NCBI GenBank assembly: GCA_964353405.1 | Contig: CAYGWJ010000129.1 | Coordinates: forward strand, 1-29,094 | Direction of reading: 5' to 3' | Length of the DNA: 29,094 nucleotides | From: JBGLNJ01 sp964353405 | Lineage (GTDB): Bacteria; Chloroflexota; Anaerolineae; Fen-1058 | Part shown: positions 14,886 to 21,701 of the stretch, piece after piece | How the letters are laid out: the number at the start of each line of letters is the position of its first letter | How positions within the stretch are numbered: the stretch's first letter is position 1 | Notes under the pieces: model-generated | The model's input: the letters and a program-made list of their open reading frames with translations, nothing else | Told to the model about the DNA's origin: nothing | The model's database searches: none | Program-made: the position numbers and the translations under genes

Positions 14886-15414
14886 AATGCTGCAAAGGAT
14901 TTTGGTATTGGTTGCGTGCCTGGCCTTGTGTGGCGCGAGGAGCGTCCCGGTTTCGGCGGCTCGTCCGATTGAATCAGGCGATGTGGTAGCCGCAAGCAAC
15001 TTGGCCTGTTTTCTGCCGTTCGAGTTGCGCGCTCCATTCGTCGAACGCTGGATTGAAGTGAGTGTGCGTGACCAGATGGTGCGCCTGTGCGAGGGTGAGC
15101 GCGTGATGGGCGAGTACCTGGCGGCGACAGGCCGGGGGGATCGCCCGGAAACGACGACGTTCAAGGGGCTGTTCATCGTCCGCGAAAAGAGTCAGGGGCC
15201 GCTTTACCTGAGCGAGTATGGCGTCTATATTCGCGACTGGGTCGGCTTTGACAAGGAGCACGATAACGGCTTTCACTCGCAGCCGATGGACGCCAGCGGG
15301 CGTGTGCTCGATGGCCGCCTGGGCCAGCCGGTGAGCCTGGGCTGCGTCCGCACGGCTCAATCGGCTGAGGTGTTCAAGTTTGCCGAGTTCGGAATGAAGG
15401 TGTGGGTGCATTAA
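14872..15414 (+). CDS. L,D-transpeptidase (YkuD domain), secreted
   Basis: 180 residues. Signal peptide or lipoprotein signal: QRILVLVACLALCG, in which LVAC fits a lipobox weakly. The catalytic domain is a compact YkuD fold: IEVSVRDQMVRLCEGERVM opens it, and the active-site string is HSQPMD (His135) then GQPVSLGCVRTAQSAEVF with Ser155, Cys158 and Arg160, the HX..SxGCxR motif. Such enzymes form 3-3 cross-links in peptidoglycan or attach proteins to it. Start codons at 14872 and 14875 overlap the fbp end; an ATG at 14887 lies just after it. None has a strong ribosome-binding site, so the start is uncertain by five codons. Confidence 0.9.
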   Translation: MMLHKMLQRILVLVACLALCGARSVPVSAARPIESGDVVAASNLACFLPFELRAPFVERWIEVSVRDQMVRLCEGERVMGEYLAATGRGDRPETTTFKGLFIVREKSQGPLYLSEYGVYIRDWVGFDKEHDNGFHSQPMDASGRVLDGRLGQPVSLGCVRTAQSAEVFKFAEFGMKVWVH

Positions 15415-15480
15415 CCTGTCCGATCTCGGGTCATGACCTGGGCCGTGTGACTTGGAACGGGCTTTTAACTTTTAAAACTG

Positions 15481-15509
15481 TTGACCCGCTGGCCCGAATG
15501 TGGTAGAAT
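15481..15509 (+). promoter_or_regulatory. Sigma70-type promoter of the thiamine transport operon
   Basis: TTGACC (15481-15486), a 17-bp spacer and TAGAAT (15504-15509). Transcription should begin near 15516, about 15 nt before the TPP aptamer. Together with the aptamer and terminator, this fills the 335-bp gap after the L,D-transpeptidase gene. Confidence 0.75.
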
Positions 15510-15530
15510 AAACTCTGACAACTGAATATG

Positions 15531-15640
15531 TGAGCCGGAGCTTGGTTAGACCAGGCTGAGAGGTCGGTTGCGACACAAAGTGTGCGCTATGCCGACGACG
15601 GCAAGACCTGATCCGGATAATGCCGGCGGAGGAAACCACC
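15531..15640 (+). ncRNA. TPP riboswitch (THI element)
   Basis: The conserved aptamer core is present: GGAGCTTGG, CTGAGAGG at 15556-15563, and CTGATCCGGATAATGCCGGC followed by GGAGG at 15606-15632, which is the hallmark pyrophosphate-sensor helix sequence of TPP riboswitches. The variable P3 arm lies between the two cores. The aptamer is followed within 11 nt by an intrinsic terminator and then by thiamine-type ABC transporter genes. Ligand binding should therefore stop transcription early when thiamine pyrophosphate is plentiful. Confidence 0.95.
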
Positions 15641-15650
15641 TGTATCATCG

Positions 15651-15682
15651 CCACCCCGGCCAGCACCGGGGTGGTTTTATTT
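15651..15682 (+). terminator. Riboswitch-controlled intrinsic terminator
   Basis: Perfect 9-bp stem CCACCCCGG (15651-15659) and CCGGGGTGG (15666-15674) with a 6-nt loop, followed directly by TTTTATTT. It lies between the TPP aptamer and the start of the first structural gene, which has its own AAGGAGG site further down, so control is at transcription termination and not at translation initiation. Confidence 0.9.
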
Positions 15683-15749
15683 CGTGATACGTGATGCGTG
15701 AGGGAGTCGTTACGTAGCACGTGTCACCCAATGAGAAGGAGGAACCGCG

Positions 15750-16895
15750 ATGAGAGAAAAGTTTTACAACAGTGTGGCACTGGTCGTTCTGGCCAGCGTT
15801 TTGTTTGCCAGTTGTGCTGTCACTTCAACACCGGCAGCGCCGGCCTTGCCCGCGGCTCCGCCGGCGCCTACTCGTGCGCCTTCGCCGCTTTCACCTATAG
15901 CCACGCCGGCCGCGCCGCGCACACTGACGGTGATGACGCATGACAGCTTTGCTGCGAGCGAGGATGTGCTCAAGTCATTCGAGCAGGCGAACAACGTCAA
16001 GCTGAACATCCTCAAAAGCGGCGACGCCGGGGCCGCACTCAACAAGGCTATCCTGGCAAAGGGCAATCCGCTGGCCGACGTGTTCTACGGTGTGGATAAC
16101 ACCTTCCTCAGCCGTGCGCTCGAAGCCGATATCTTTGAGCCCTACGCGCCGCACCTTGACGCGGCCTCGTCTGTGCCGCCCGCTTTTCAACTCGACACGG
16201 CGACTCTACCGCGCGTGATGCCGGTGGACTATGGCGATGTATGCATCAACTTTGACAAAGCGTTCTTTGCGCAAAAGAAACTCGCCGTGCCGCAGACGCT
16301 CGAGGACTTGATCAAGCCGGAATACAAGGATCTGCTGGTCGTAGAGAATCCTGCCACGTCGTCGCCGGGGCTGGCATTCATGCTGGCGACGGTGGCGCAC
16401 TTTCCGGACAAATTCCTCGACTATTGGAAGCAGCTCAAGGCCAACGGCGTCAAAGTGGACGATGGCTGGGAGGCAGCCTACTATACCGACTTTAGCGGGT
16501 CATCGGGCAAGGGACCGAGGCCGCTCGTGGTGAGCTATGCGTCGTCGCCGCCGGCCGAGGTGGTATTTGCCAAGACGCCGCTGGACGATGCGCCCACCGG
16601 TTCGGTCGTGGGCGATGGCGCGTGCTTCCGCCAGATCGAGTTCGTGGGCGTGCTCAAGGGAGCCAGGCAGCCAGACCTTGCGCGCAAGTTTGTGGATTTC
16701 ATGCTGAGCGTCCCATTCCAGGCAGATATGCCGCTCCAGATGTTTGTGTTCCCGGTCAACGCGCAGGTTAACCTGCCAGAGGCGTTTGTCAAATACGCCC
16801 AGGTACCCAAGAAGCCTGCCACGCTTGCGACGGATGACATTGCCAAGAATCGAGACACGTGGATTCAGCAGTGGACAGAGACAGTGCTTCGGTGA
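15750..16895 (+). CDS. Thiamine-type ABC transporter substrate-binding lipoprotein
   Basis: 381 residues. Lipoprotein signal with lipobox FASC (Cys22), then a Pro/Ala/Thr linker to about residue 50. The mature part resembles ThiB/TbpA and other iron/thiamine-type binding proteins: TLTVMTHDSFAASEDVLKSF, DAGAALNKAILAKGNPLADV, then MPVDYGDVCINFDKAFF, a late GDGACFRQIEFVGVLKGA and a C-terminal IQQWTETVL. AAGGAGG lies 7 nt before the ATG. It is the first gene behind a TPP riboswitch, so thiamine or a precursor is the probable cargo. The specificity assignment therefore rests on sequence type and the upstream RNA together. Confidence 0.92.
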   Translation: MREKFYNSVALVVLASVLFASCAVTSTPAAPALPAAPPAPTRAPSPLSPIATPAAPRTLTVMTHDSFAASEDVLKSFEQANNVKLNILKSGDAGAALNKAILAKGNPLADVFYGVDNTFLSRALEADIFEPYAPHLDAASSVPPAFQLDTATLPRVMPVDYGDVCINFDKAFFAQKKLAVPQTLEDLIKPEYKDLLVVENPATSSPGLAFMLATVAHFPDKFLDYWKQLKANGVKVDDGWEAAYYTDFSGSSGKGPRPLVVSYASSPPAEVVFAKTPLDDAPTGSVVGDGACFRQIEFVGVLKGARQPDLARKFVDFMLSVPFQADMPLQMFVFPVNAQVNLPEAFVKYAQVPKKPATLATDDIAKNRDTWIQQWTETVLR

Positions 16896-18553
16896 CAGGT
16901 CGTGTCACCTTGTCTCCCCTTCTCCTTGTCTTGATTCCACTGGCGTTCCTTGCGGTATTCTACTTTTATCCGCTCATCGCCATAACACGCCTCAGCCTGG
17001 CCCCGCGTGGGATGCTGGACTTGCGTGCGCTGGCAGCGTTGGTCAGCTCGTCGTATTACCGTCAGACGGTGTGGTTCACCACGTGGCAGGCGCTTGCTTC
17101 AACGGCGCTCACGCTCATCGCGGGGTTGCCAGCCGCGTATATCTTTGCTCGTTACGATTTTCCTGGCAAGTCGCTGTTGCGTTCGTTGACGACGATTCCG
17201 TTTGTATTGCCGACGGTCGTCGTGGCGGCAGCGTTCACGTCGCTGGCCGGGCCATCCGGCGTTCTCAATCTTGGGTTGATGCGTCTGTTGCGACTCGATC
17301 AACCTCCGATTCATCTGCTGGGCACCCTCTGGATGATTCTGCTGGCGCACGTGTTTTATAACTATTGCGTCGTCTTGCGCATCGTTGGCTCGTTCTGGGC
17401 CAACCTCGGCCCGTCGTTAGAAAACGCGGCGGCGGTGTTGGGGGCCAACCGCATCCGCCGATTCTTTGAAATCACACTGCCCCTGTTGACGCCAGCGATT
17501 GCCGCCGCGGCACTACTCGTGTTCATCTTTGACTTTACCAGCTTTGGCGTGGTGCTGATTCTGGGCGGCTCGCAGTTTGCCACGCTCGAGGTCGAGATCT
17601 ATCGGCAGACGGTAAACCTGTTCAATCTACCGATGGCGGCGGCGCTTTCGCTGGTGCAGGTTGCCTGTACGCTAGGGCTGACGGCTCTCTATACCCGGCT
17701 TTCAGCGCGGACGGCTCGCCCGTTGAATCTACGTCCGCAATCCATCACGCAGCGCAAGCCGAGCACGTGTCGCGCGCAGACGCTTGTGATGGCCAATGTT
17801 GCTTTCATGGCGGCATTGCTACTGACACCGCTCATGGCCTTGGTGTGGCGCTCGGTGGGCGAGGGTTGGCAGTCCTTTGCCGAATTGTCCATCAACCGGC
17901 GCGGCTCATACTTTTACGTGCCACCGGTTGTAGCGATTCGCAACTCGCTGGCCGTGGCGGGCATCACCGTTGCGCTGTCCCTCACGTTAGGGTTCATCGC
18001 GGCGAATTTTCTTGCGCGCAGAACCAGTCGGTGGACGGCGATTCTCGATCCCATGTTCATGTTGCCCCTCGGCACCTCCGCCGTGACGCTGGGCTTTGGC
18101 TATATCATCGCGCTTGGCACGCCGCCGCTTGACCTGCGCGCGTCGCCCGCCATGCTCCCGCTGGCGCATACGCTCGTCGCGTTTCCGTTCGTCGTGAGGT
18201 CGCTCTTGCCCATGCTGCGCGGCATTCGTCCATCGTTGCGGGAAGCGGCGGCTGTGATGGGCGCGTCGCCGTGGCGCGTGTGGCGCGAAGTGGACTTGCC
18301 CATCGTCGGGCGCGCGATGCTCGTGGCGGCGGCGTTTGCTTTTGCCATTTCGATGGGCGAGTTTGGCGCGACGGCGCTGGTGGCCCGGCCTGAATTTCCG
18401 ACGATGCCGGTGGTCATTTATCGCTTTCTGGGCCAGCCCGGCGCGTTGAATTACGGCCAGGCACTGGCGATGAGCACGCTGTTGATGCTCGTATGCGCTG
18501 TCGGCATCGTGCTGATAGAGCGAGTCAGGGTGGGGGAGGTGGGTGAGTTTTGA
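16892..18553 (+). CDS. Fused two-domain ABC transporter permease (ThiP type)
   Basis: 553 residues from a GTG that overlaps the preceding TGA (GTGA). In-frame GTGs up to 11 codons earlier exist but only add a polar stretch before the first membrane helix. About twelve helices are arranged in two BPD_transp_1 halves. Each half has its EAA loop, the contact point for the ATPase: NAAAVLGANRIRRFFEITLP near 17422-17480 and EAAAVMGASPWRVWREVDLP near 18244-18303. A single-chain double permease is the normal form for ThiP- and FbpB-like systems. The weak ribosome-binding site suggests translation coupled to the substrate-binding gene. Cargo inferred from the riboswitch and binding protein. Confidence 0.92.
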   Translation: MTGRVTLSPLLLVLIPLAFLAVFYFYPLIAITRLSLAPRGMLDLRALAALVSSSYYRQTVWFTTWQALASTALTLIAGLPAAYIFARYDFPGKSLLRSLTTIPFVLPTVVVAAAFTSLAGPSGVLNLGLMRLLRLDQPPIHLLGTLWMILLAHVFYNYCVVLRIVGSFWANLGPSLENAAAVLGANRIRRFFEITLPLLTPAIAAAALLVFIFDFTSFGVVLILGGSQFATLEVEIYRQTVNLFNLPMAAALSLVQVACTLGLTALYTRLSARTARPLNLRPQSITQRKPSTCRAQTLVMANVAFMAALLLTPLMALVWRSVGEGWQSFAELSINRRGSYFYVPPVVAIRNSLAVAGITVALSLTLGFIAANFLARRTSRWTAILDPMFMLPLGTSAVTLGFGYIIALGTPPLDLRASPAMLPLAHTLVAFPFVVRSLLPMLRGIRPSLREAAAVMGASPWRVWREVDLPIVGRAMLVAAAFAFAISMGEFGATALVARPEFPTMPVVIYRFLGQPGALNYGQALAMSTLLMLVCAVGIVLIERVRVGEVGEF

Positions 18554-18578
18554 CACAGGGCCTTGCGCGTGGGATAAT
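18550..18578 (+). promoter_or_regulatory. Internal promoter ahead of the thiamine-region ATPase gene
   Basis: Perfect TTGACA (18550-18555) that includes the permease stop codon, a 17-bp spacer and GATAAT (18573-18578). Transcription would begin near 18585, 28 nt before the ATPase ATG, giving a short leader with its ribosome-binding site. It would bypass the TPP riboswitch. Confidence 0.55.
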
Positions 18579-18612
18579 CCTGACGTCTCACTCCAGGCCG
18601 CAAAGGCTAAAC

Positions 18613-19698
18613 ATGCCGGCAGCATTGTTGCAGGTCTTGCACATCCACAAATCCTTCGACGGCGCACCGCTCTTGCGCGACGTGAGCTTTGACGTTGCTT
18701 CCAGCGAGATCGTCTGCTTGCTCGGCCCTTCGGGCTGCGGCAAGACGACGCTGCTGAACATCATCGCCGGATTGGAGCAACCTGAAAGCGGACAGGTGCT
18801 CGTGGAAGGTCAAGACATGGCAGGCGCGCCCGTGCATCGGCGTGGCTTTGGCCTCATGTTCCAGGACCTCGCGCTCTTTCCCCATAAAAACGTCCGCGAT
18901 AACGTCGCCTTTGGGTTGCGGATGGCGAATCTCGCACCACCGGCAATTGACGTGCGAGTGCGTGAGGCGCTGGAATTGGTTGGGCTGGCCGGTTTCGAGC
19001 GGCGCGACGTGAACCAGCTTTCTGGTGGCGAGCAACAGCGTGTGGCATTGGCGCGCAGTCTCGCTCCGCGTCCGCGTCTGTTGATGCTCGATGAGCCGCT
19101 TTCCTCGCTCGACCGTGCGCTGCGCGAGCGGCTGATGAACGAGCTGCGTGACATCCTCACACGCGTGGGCCAGACGGCCATCTATGTCACGCACGATCAG
19201 CAGGAAGCGTTTGCGCTGGCTGACCGCGTGGTGATTTTGAACGCCGGGCGCGTGGCGCAAATCGGAACGCCGCACCAAGTGTATGGCCACCCGGCGGATG
19301 CGTTTGTCGCACGCTTTCTCGGTTTGACGAATCTGATCAGGGGTCAGTGGTCAGTCCCAGATCCTCGTCAGGGGAGGGTTGGTCCGCAGAGGGCCGTGCC
19401 GGGTCAGAAAAAACTGAGAACGGCGCTGGGAGAACTGTGCGTGCCGGAAGATGCATGCCACGGAGACGAGGTCACAGTGCTGATCCGGCCCGACGCGGCG
19501 GCGTTGACCGGCGCGGAAAACCTTGTGGAAGGCATCCTCGTCGAGCGATCGTTCCGGGGCGGACATACGCGGATTGTCGTCCGCGTGAATGAAACCCGTC
19601 TCGAGTTCGAGATGGATTCCACCGTGTCACTCCCTCCCCTCGGTTCGACGATTCGACTGTGGCTGCGCTCCAGCGCAATGACCTGCTTGCCCACCTGA
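18613..19698 (+). CDS. ABC transporter ATP-binding protein of the thiamine operon
   Basis: 361 residues. ATG chosen for AAAGG 6 nt upstream; an in-frame TTG at 18550 is unsupported. Walker A GPSGCGKT (38-45), Q-loop MFQDLALFPH (Gln84), signature LSGGEQQRVALARSL (136-150), Walker B LLMLDEP (Asp160/Glu161), D-loop SSLD and H-loop YVTHDQQEA (His194). At 361 residues it is longer than E. coli ThiQ and matches PotA/CysA/FbpC-type ATPases with a C-terminal TOBE-like regulatory domain (about 240-361). Between the two lies an unusual Pro/Arg/Gln-rich insert encoded by a repetitive stretch near 19337-19415. Drives uptake by the two preceding gene products, and may serve other transporters because it has its own promoter. 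Confidence 0.92.
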   Translation: MPAALLQVLHIHKSFDGAPLLRDVSFDVASSEIVCLLGPSGCGKTTLLNIIAGLEQPESGQVLVEGQDMAGAPVHRRGFGLMFQDLALFPHKNVRDNVAFGLRMANLAPPAIDVRVREALELVGLAGFERRDVNQLSGGEQQRVALARSLAPRPRLLMLDEPLSSLDRALRERLMNELRDILTRVGQTAIYVTHDQQEAFALADRVVILNAGRVAQIGTPHQVYGHPADAFVARFLGLTNLIRGQWSVPDPRQGRVGPQRAVPGQKKLRTALGELCVPEDACHGDEVTVLIRPDAAALTGAENLVEGILVERSFRGGHTRIVVRVNETRLEFEMDSTVSLPPLGSTIRLWLRSSAMTCLPT

Positions 19699-19703
19699 CG
19701 GTG

Positions 19704-19842
19704 TAGAGACGTTCCAGTAGAGACGTTCCGGTAGAGACGTTCCGGTAGAGACGTTCCAGTAGAGACGTTCCGGTAGAGACGTTCCGGTAGAGACGTTCCG
19801 GTAGAGACGTTCCGGTAGAGACGTTCCAGTGGAACGTCTCTA
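19704..19842. repeat. Nine 14-bp tandem repeats capped by an inverted copy
   Basis: Nine consecutive copies of TAGAGACGTTCCRG from 19704 to 19829. The only variation is base 13: A in units 1, 4 and 9, G in the other six. Directly after the ninth copy comes its reverse complement, so 19816-19842 is a perfect palindrome with 13-base arms around a single G. There are no spacers, so it is not CRISPR. The final palindrome could form a stable hairpin after the ATPase gene, though no T-run follows. The unit resembles dispersed GTAGAGACGTTCC...GGAACGTCTCTAC palindromes that I associate with Chloroflexota genomes. Confidence 0.93.
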
Positions 19843-19880
19843 CGCTTGCAAGACCGAGGGAGCCATATCATGAGCCTAAA

Positions 19881-20387
19881 ATGAGAGAAAGCAACCCGTC
19901 TGCCATCACTGTTCAAAAGCTCGATCACGCCGGAAACCTGGTGACCCATTACCAGGGTCAGGTGGCAAGCCGCAATGTAAATTCCATCGTGTTGGAGGCG
20001 CTCTGGCAGCGTGACCGGCTGGCGCTGCCTTACGTTGTCTTGGAGCGCGGCGACCGGCTGATCGAGTATTTCTTTGCCGACCGGTGGTACAGCATCTTTG
20101 AGATTCACGCCGGAACGGATGATCGGCTCAAGGGATGGTACTGCAACTTTTCTCGCCCGGCCGTGTTTGAGGATGATGCGCTTTCGGCGGTTGATCTGGC
20201 ATTGGACTTGTTTGTCTTTCCCAATGGTGAGGTGCTGCTGCTGGACGAGGACGAGTTTGATGCGCTGAACCTGGAACGCGCCGACCCGGAAGCGCGGCGG
20301 CAAGTCTTGACCGCGGTGGCCGATTTGCGTGCGATGGTGGCCGCGCGTCATGAGCCATTTGATCGAGTGCAGGATCGCCCGGTCTGA
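19881..20387 (+). CDS. DUF402 domain protein
   Basis: 168 residues. The DUF402 core is recognisable: an early beta-barrel (ITVQKLDHAGNLVTHYQGQV), then WYSIFEIHAGTDDRLKGWYCN, the shared YxNFSxP element as CNFSRPAVFEDD, and the acidic string VDLALDLFVFPNGEVLLLDEDEFD that in characterised members (FomD, nucleoside diphosphate phosphatases) binds divalent metal. Likely a nucleotide or nucleotidyl-conjugate phosphohydrolase; exact substrate unknown. The ribosome-binding site is weak. It lies just downstream of the 14-bp repeat array and ends 7 bp before a convergent gene. Confidence 0.8.
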   Translation: MRESNPSAITVQKLDHAGNLVTHYQGQVASRNVNSIVLEALWQRDRLALPYVVLERGDRLIEYFFADRWYSIFEIHAGTDDRLKGWYCNFSRPAVFEDDALSAVDLALDLFVFPNGEVLLLDEDEFDALNLERADPEARRQVLTAVADLRAMVAARHEPFDRVQDRPV

Positions 20388-20394
20388 TCCGCCA

Positions 20395-20745
20395 TCAGTA
20401 CCTTTTGTCCCAATCTTCATCACCCCAGTCGCGGATCGCGCCAAAGAGGCGCCCGACCACAATCCCGAACAGAACAAGTCCATAGCCCACATATTCCGCC
20501 CACGCGGCTTTGAACACCAAGTTGACCACAATCGCCAGAGCTGCTCCGATAACGCCGCCGGCTACCATCCAGGTCCACTTGGCTGTAAAATCTGAAAGCA
20601 GGTTCTTGACGGTGAGCTTTTTGATGTGGCGGCGCGCGCGGACTTTGGCCTGCAACGCCCGGTCGCGTGATCTCGGGTCACGCGCGGCTAACTGCTGATC
20701 GCGGATGCGCTTGAAGCGCTCCAGTTCGTCGTTTTGACGGCTCAT
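20395..20745 (-). CDS. Small two-helix membrane protein, function unknown
   Basis: 116 residues. The start at 20745 is set by a perfect AGGAGG 5 nt upstream; a longer in-frame version would translate a GC-rich repeat. The first 60 residues are strongly charged (SRQNDELERFKRIRDQQL, then ARDPRSRDRALQAKVRARRH) and probably helical. Two membrane helices follow (about 62-80 TWMVAGGVIGAALAIVVNLV and 86-104 YVGYGLVLFGIVVGRLFGAI), and the tail is acidic and aromatic (RDWGDEDWDKRY). Both ends are predicted cytoplasmic. No family recognised. Convergent with the DUF402 gene and divergent from the DedA locus. Confidence 0.75.
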   Translation of the reverse strand: MSRQNDELERFKRIRDQQLAARDPRSRDRALQAKVRARRHIKKLTVKNLLSDFTAKWTWMVAGGVIGAALAIVVNLVFKAAWAEYVGYGLVLFGIVVGRLFGAIRDWGDEDWDKRY

Positions 20746-20764
20746 GTTCGCCTCCTGCACCCCC

Positions 20765-20794
20765 TCCCCGGCCCTCCCCCCGCGTAGCCGGGGA
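20765..20794. repeat. GC-rich inverted repeat, probable interspersed element
   Basis: TCCCCGGC (20765-20772) and GCCGGGGA (20787-20794) form an 8-bp perfect stem within a C-rich/G-rich tract (about 20757-20810). It lies in the leader of the small membrane protein gene, just upstream of the DedA promoter. The CCCTCCCCGGC style resembles dispersed intergenic repeats common in high-GC bacteria. Confidence 0.5.
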
Positions 20795-20812
20795 AGGCGT
20801 GGGGAGCAGGGT

Positions 20813-20841
20813 TTGTCAACTTGGTCCGTGGATGGTATAAT
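20813..20841 (+). promoter_or_regulatory. Sigma70-type promoter of the DedA locus
   Basis: TTGTCA (20813-20818), a 17-bp spacer and a perfect TATAAT (20836-20841). The transcript should start at about 20848, immediately before a perfect 8-bp inverted repeat. Confidence 0.72.
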
Positions 20842-20848
20842 CGCCACA

Positions 20849-20871
20849 GGTCAGTCGAGGGATGACTGACC
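20849..20871 (+). promoter_or_regulatory. Perfect inverted repeat at the transcript start of the DedA locus
   Basis: GGTCAGTC (20849-20856) and GACTGACC (20864-20871) around a 7-nt loop. The repeat begins within a base or two of the predicted +1, so it could be an operator that blocks RNA polymerase or a 5'-end hairpin that stabilises the RNA. No T-run follows. Confidence 0.5.
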
Positions 20872-20905
20872 GTTTGTATTAAACACCCATCGAAGGAAAA
20901 TGTAA

Positions 20906-20944
20906 ATGGATCTGGTCAAGCTGACTGAACGCGTCGGCTATTAG
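20906..20944 (+). pseudogene. Twelve-codon reading frame, possible start of a displaced DedA gene
   Basis: AAGGA 8 nt upstream of an ATG opens MDLVKLTERVGY and then a stop. This translation signal is better than that of the intact DedA gene 29 bp further on, and it is out of frame with it. The sequence resembles the start of a DedA protein (compare MDLILKIADFV in the intact gene), so it may be the stump of the resident gene whose tail lies at 21702-21953. A leader peptide is the alternative. Confidence 0.4.
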
Positions 20945-20973
20945 GTTAGTTTTGCACCCACTGGAACAAATTC

Positions 20974-21636
20974 ATGGACCTCATCTTAAAGATCGCAGAT
21001 TTCGTCCTGCACGTGGACGTGTACCTGAACGACATCATCGCCCGCTACGGTGCCTGGACCCTGGCGCTGCTTTTCGTCGTCATTTTCATGGAGACCGGCG
21101 TGGTGGTGACGCCCTTCCTGCCGGGCGATTCGCTCATCTTCGCGGCCGCCACGTTCGCGGCGCGCGGCGCGCTCAATCCCTGGGTGATGTTTATTTTGCT
21201 CTCCATCGCTGCAATCGCCGGGGATACCGCTAACTACTGGATCGGTCACCGTGTGGGCGCCAGGGCCTACACTGGCGAAGTCAAATGGATCAAGAAGGAG
21301 TACATGGAGCGCACACATGTCTTCTTCGAGAAGCAAGGCGGCAAGACGATCTTCCTGGCGCGTTTCGTGCCCATCATCCGCACCTTTGCGCCGTTCGTGG
21401 CCGGGGTCAGCCAGATGCCCTACGGGTTCTTCATCCGCTGGAACGTCATCGGCGGCGTCACCTGGGTGGCTACTTTCACGCTGCTGGGCTACTTTTTCGG
21501 CAACATCCCCTTCGTCCAGAAGAACTTTGAACTGGTCATCATTGCCATCATCGTCATCTCGCTCATCCCGGCAGTGGTGGAGGGACTGAAAGCCCGTAAG
21601 GACCTCCGGAAACCAAAAGCGGAAACGGAAGGCTAG
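20974..21636 (+). CDS. DedA family (VTT/SNARE-associated) membrane protein
   Basis: 220 residues. DedA-type membrane proteins act in lipid-carrier flipping and membrane homeostasis. Visible marks: METGVVVTPFLPGDSLIFAA (re-entrant loop with the ExxxxxxPxPG pattern), IAGDTANYWIGHRVG, FFEKQGGKTIFLARFVP, then IIRTFAPFVAGVSQMPYGFF with the conserved arginine, and a GGVTW...LLGYFFG end. About five hydrophobic helices; charged tail ARKDLRKPKAE. The ribosome-binding site is poor. Composition is very GC-rich (75% in one hand-counted line) with nearly all third positions G or C, unlike the DedA-like fragment just downstream (48%). This points to a separate origin for the intact gene. Confidence 0.92.
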   Translation: MDLILKIADFVLHVDVYLNDIIARYGAWTLALLFVVIFMETGVVVTPFLPGDSLIFAAATFAARGALNPWVMFILLSIAAIAGDTANYWIGHRVGARAYTGEVKWIKKEYMERTHVFFEKQGGKTIFLARFVPIIRTFAPFVAGVSQMPYGFFIRWNVIGGVTWVATFTLLGYFFGNIPFVQKNFELVIIAIIVISLIPAVVEGLKARKDLRKPKAETEG

Positions 21637-21701
21637 AAACAGGAAGCTCTCCAAAAGGCCACCAAACAAATGCCTCGTCTCACCCGCAGCAAGTTCTCAG
21701 T

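Noticed and set aside
13722..15176. Long minus-strand open frames opposite the MBL, fructose-bisphosphatase and L,D-transpeptidase genes (also 12588-13721)
   Set aside because: They mirror GC-rich genes on the plus strand with clear catalytic motifs; the antisense products have arginine/histidine-rich, motif-free sequence and no ribosome-binding sites.
16859..16891. Longer permease start at GTG 16859
   Set aside because: It only adds an acidic segment read from the end of the binding-protein gene; GTGA overlap at 16892 is the usual coupling arrangement. Not fully excluded.
19704..19842. CRISPR array
   Set aside because: Units are 14 bp, contiguous and without spacers, and the end is an inverted copy; no cas genes nearby.
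20345..20760. Longer version of the small membrane protein starting at 20847
   Set aside because: The added residues translate a GC-rich intergenic repeat; a perfect AGGAGG fixes the start at 20745.
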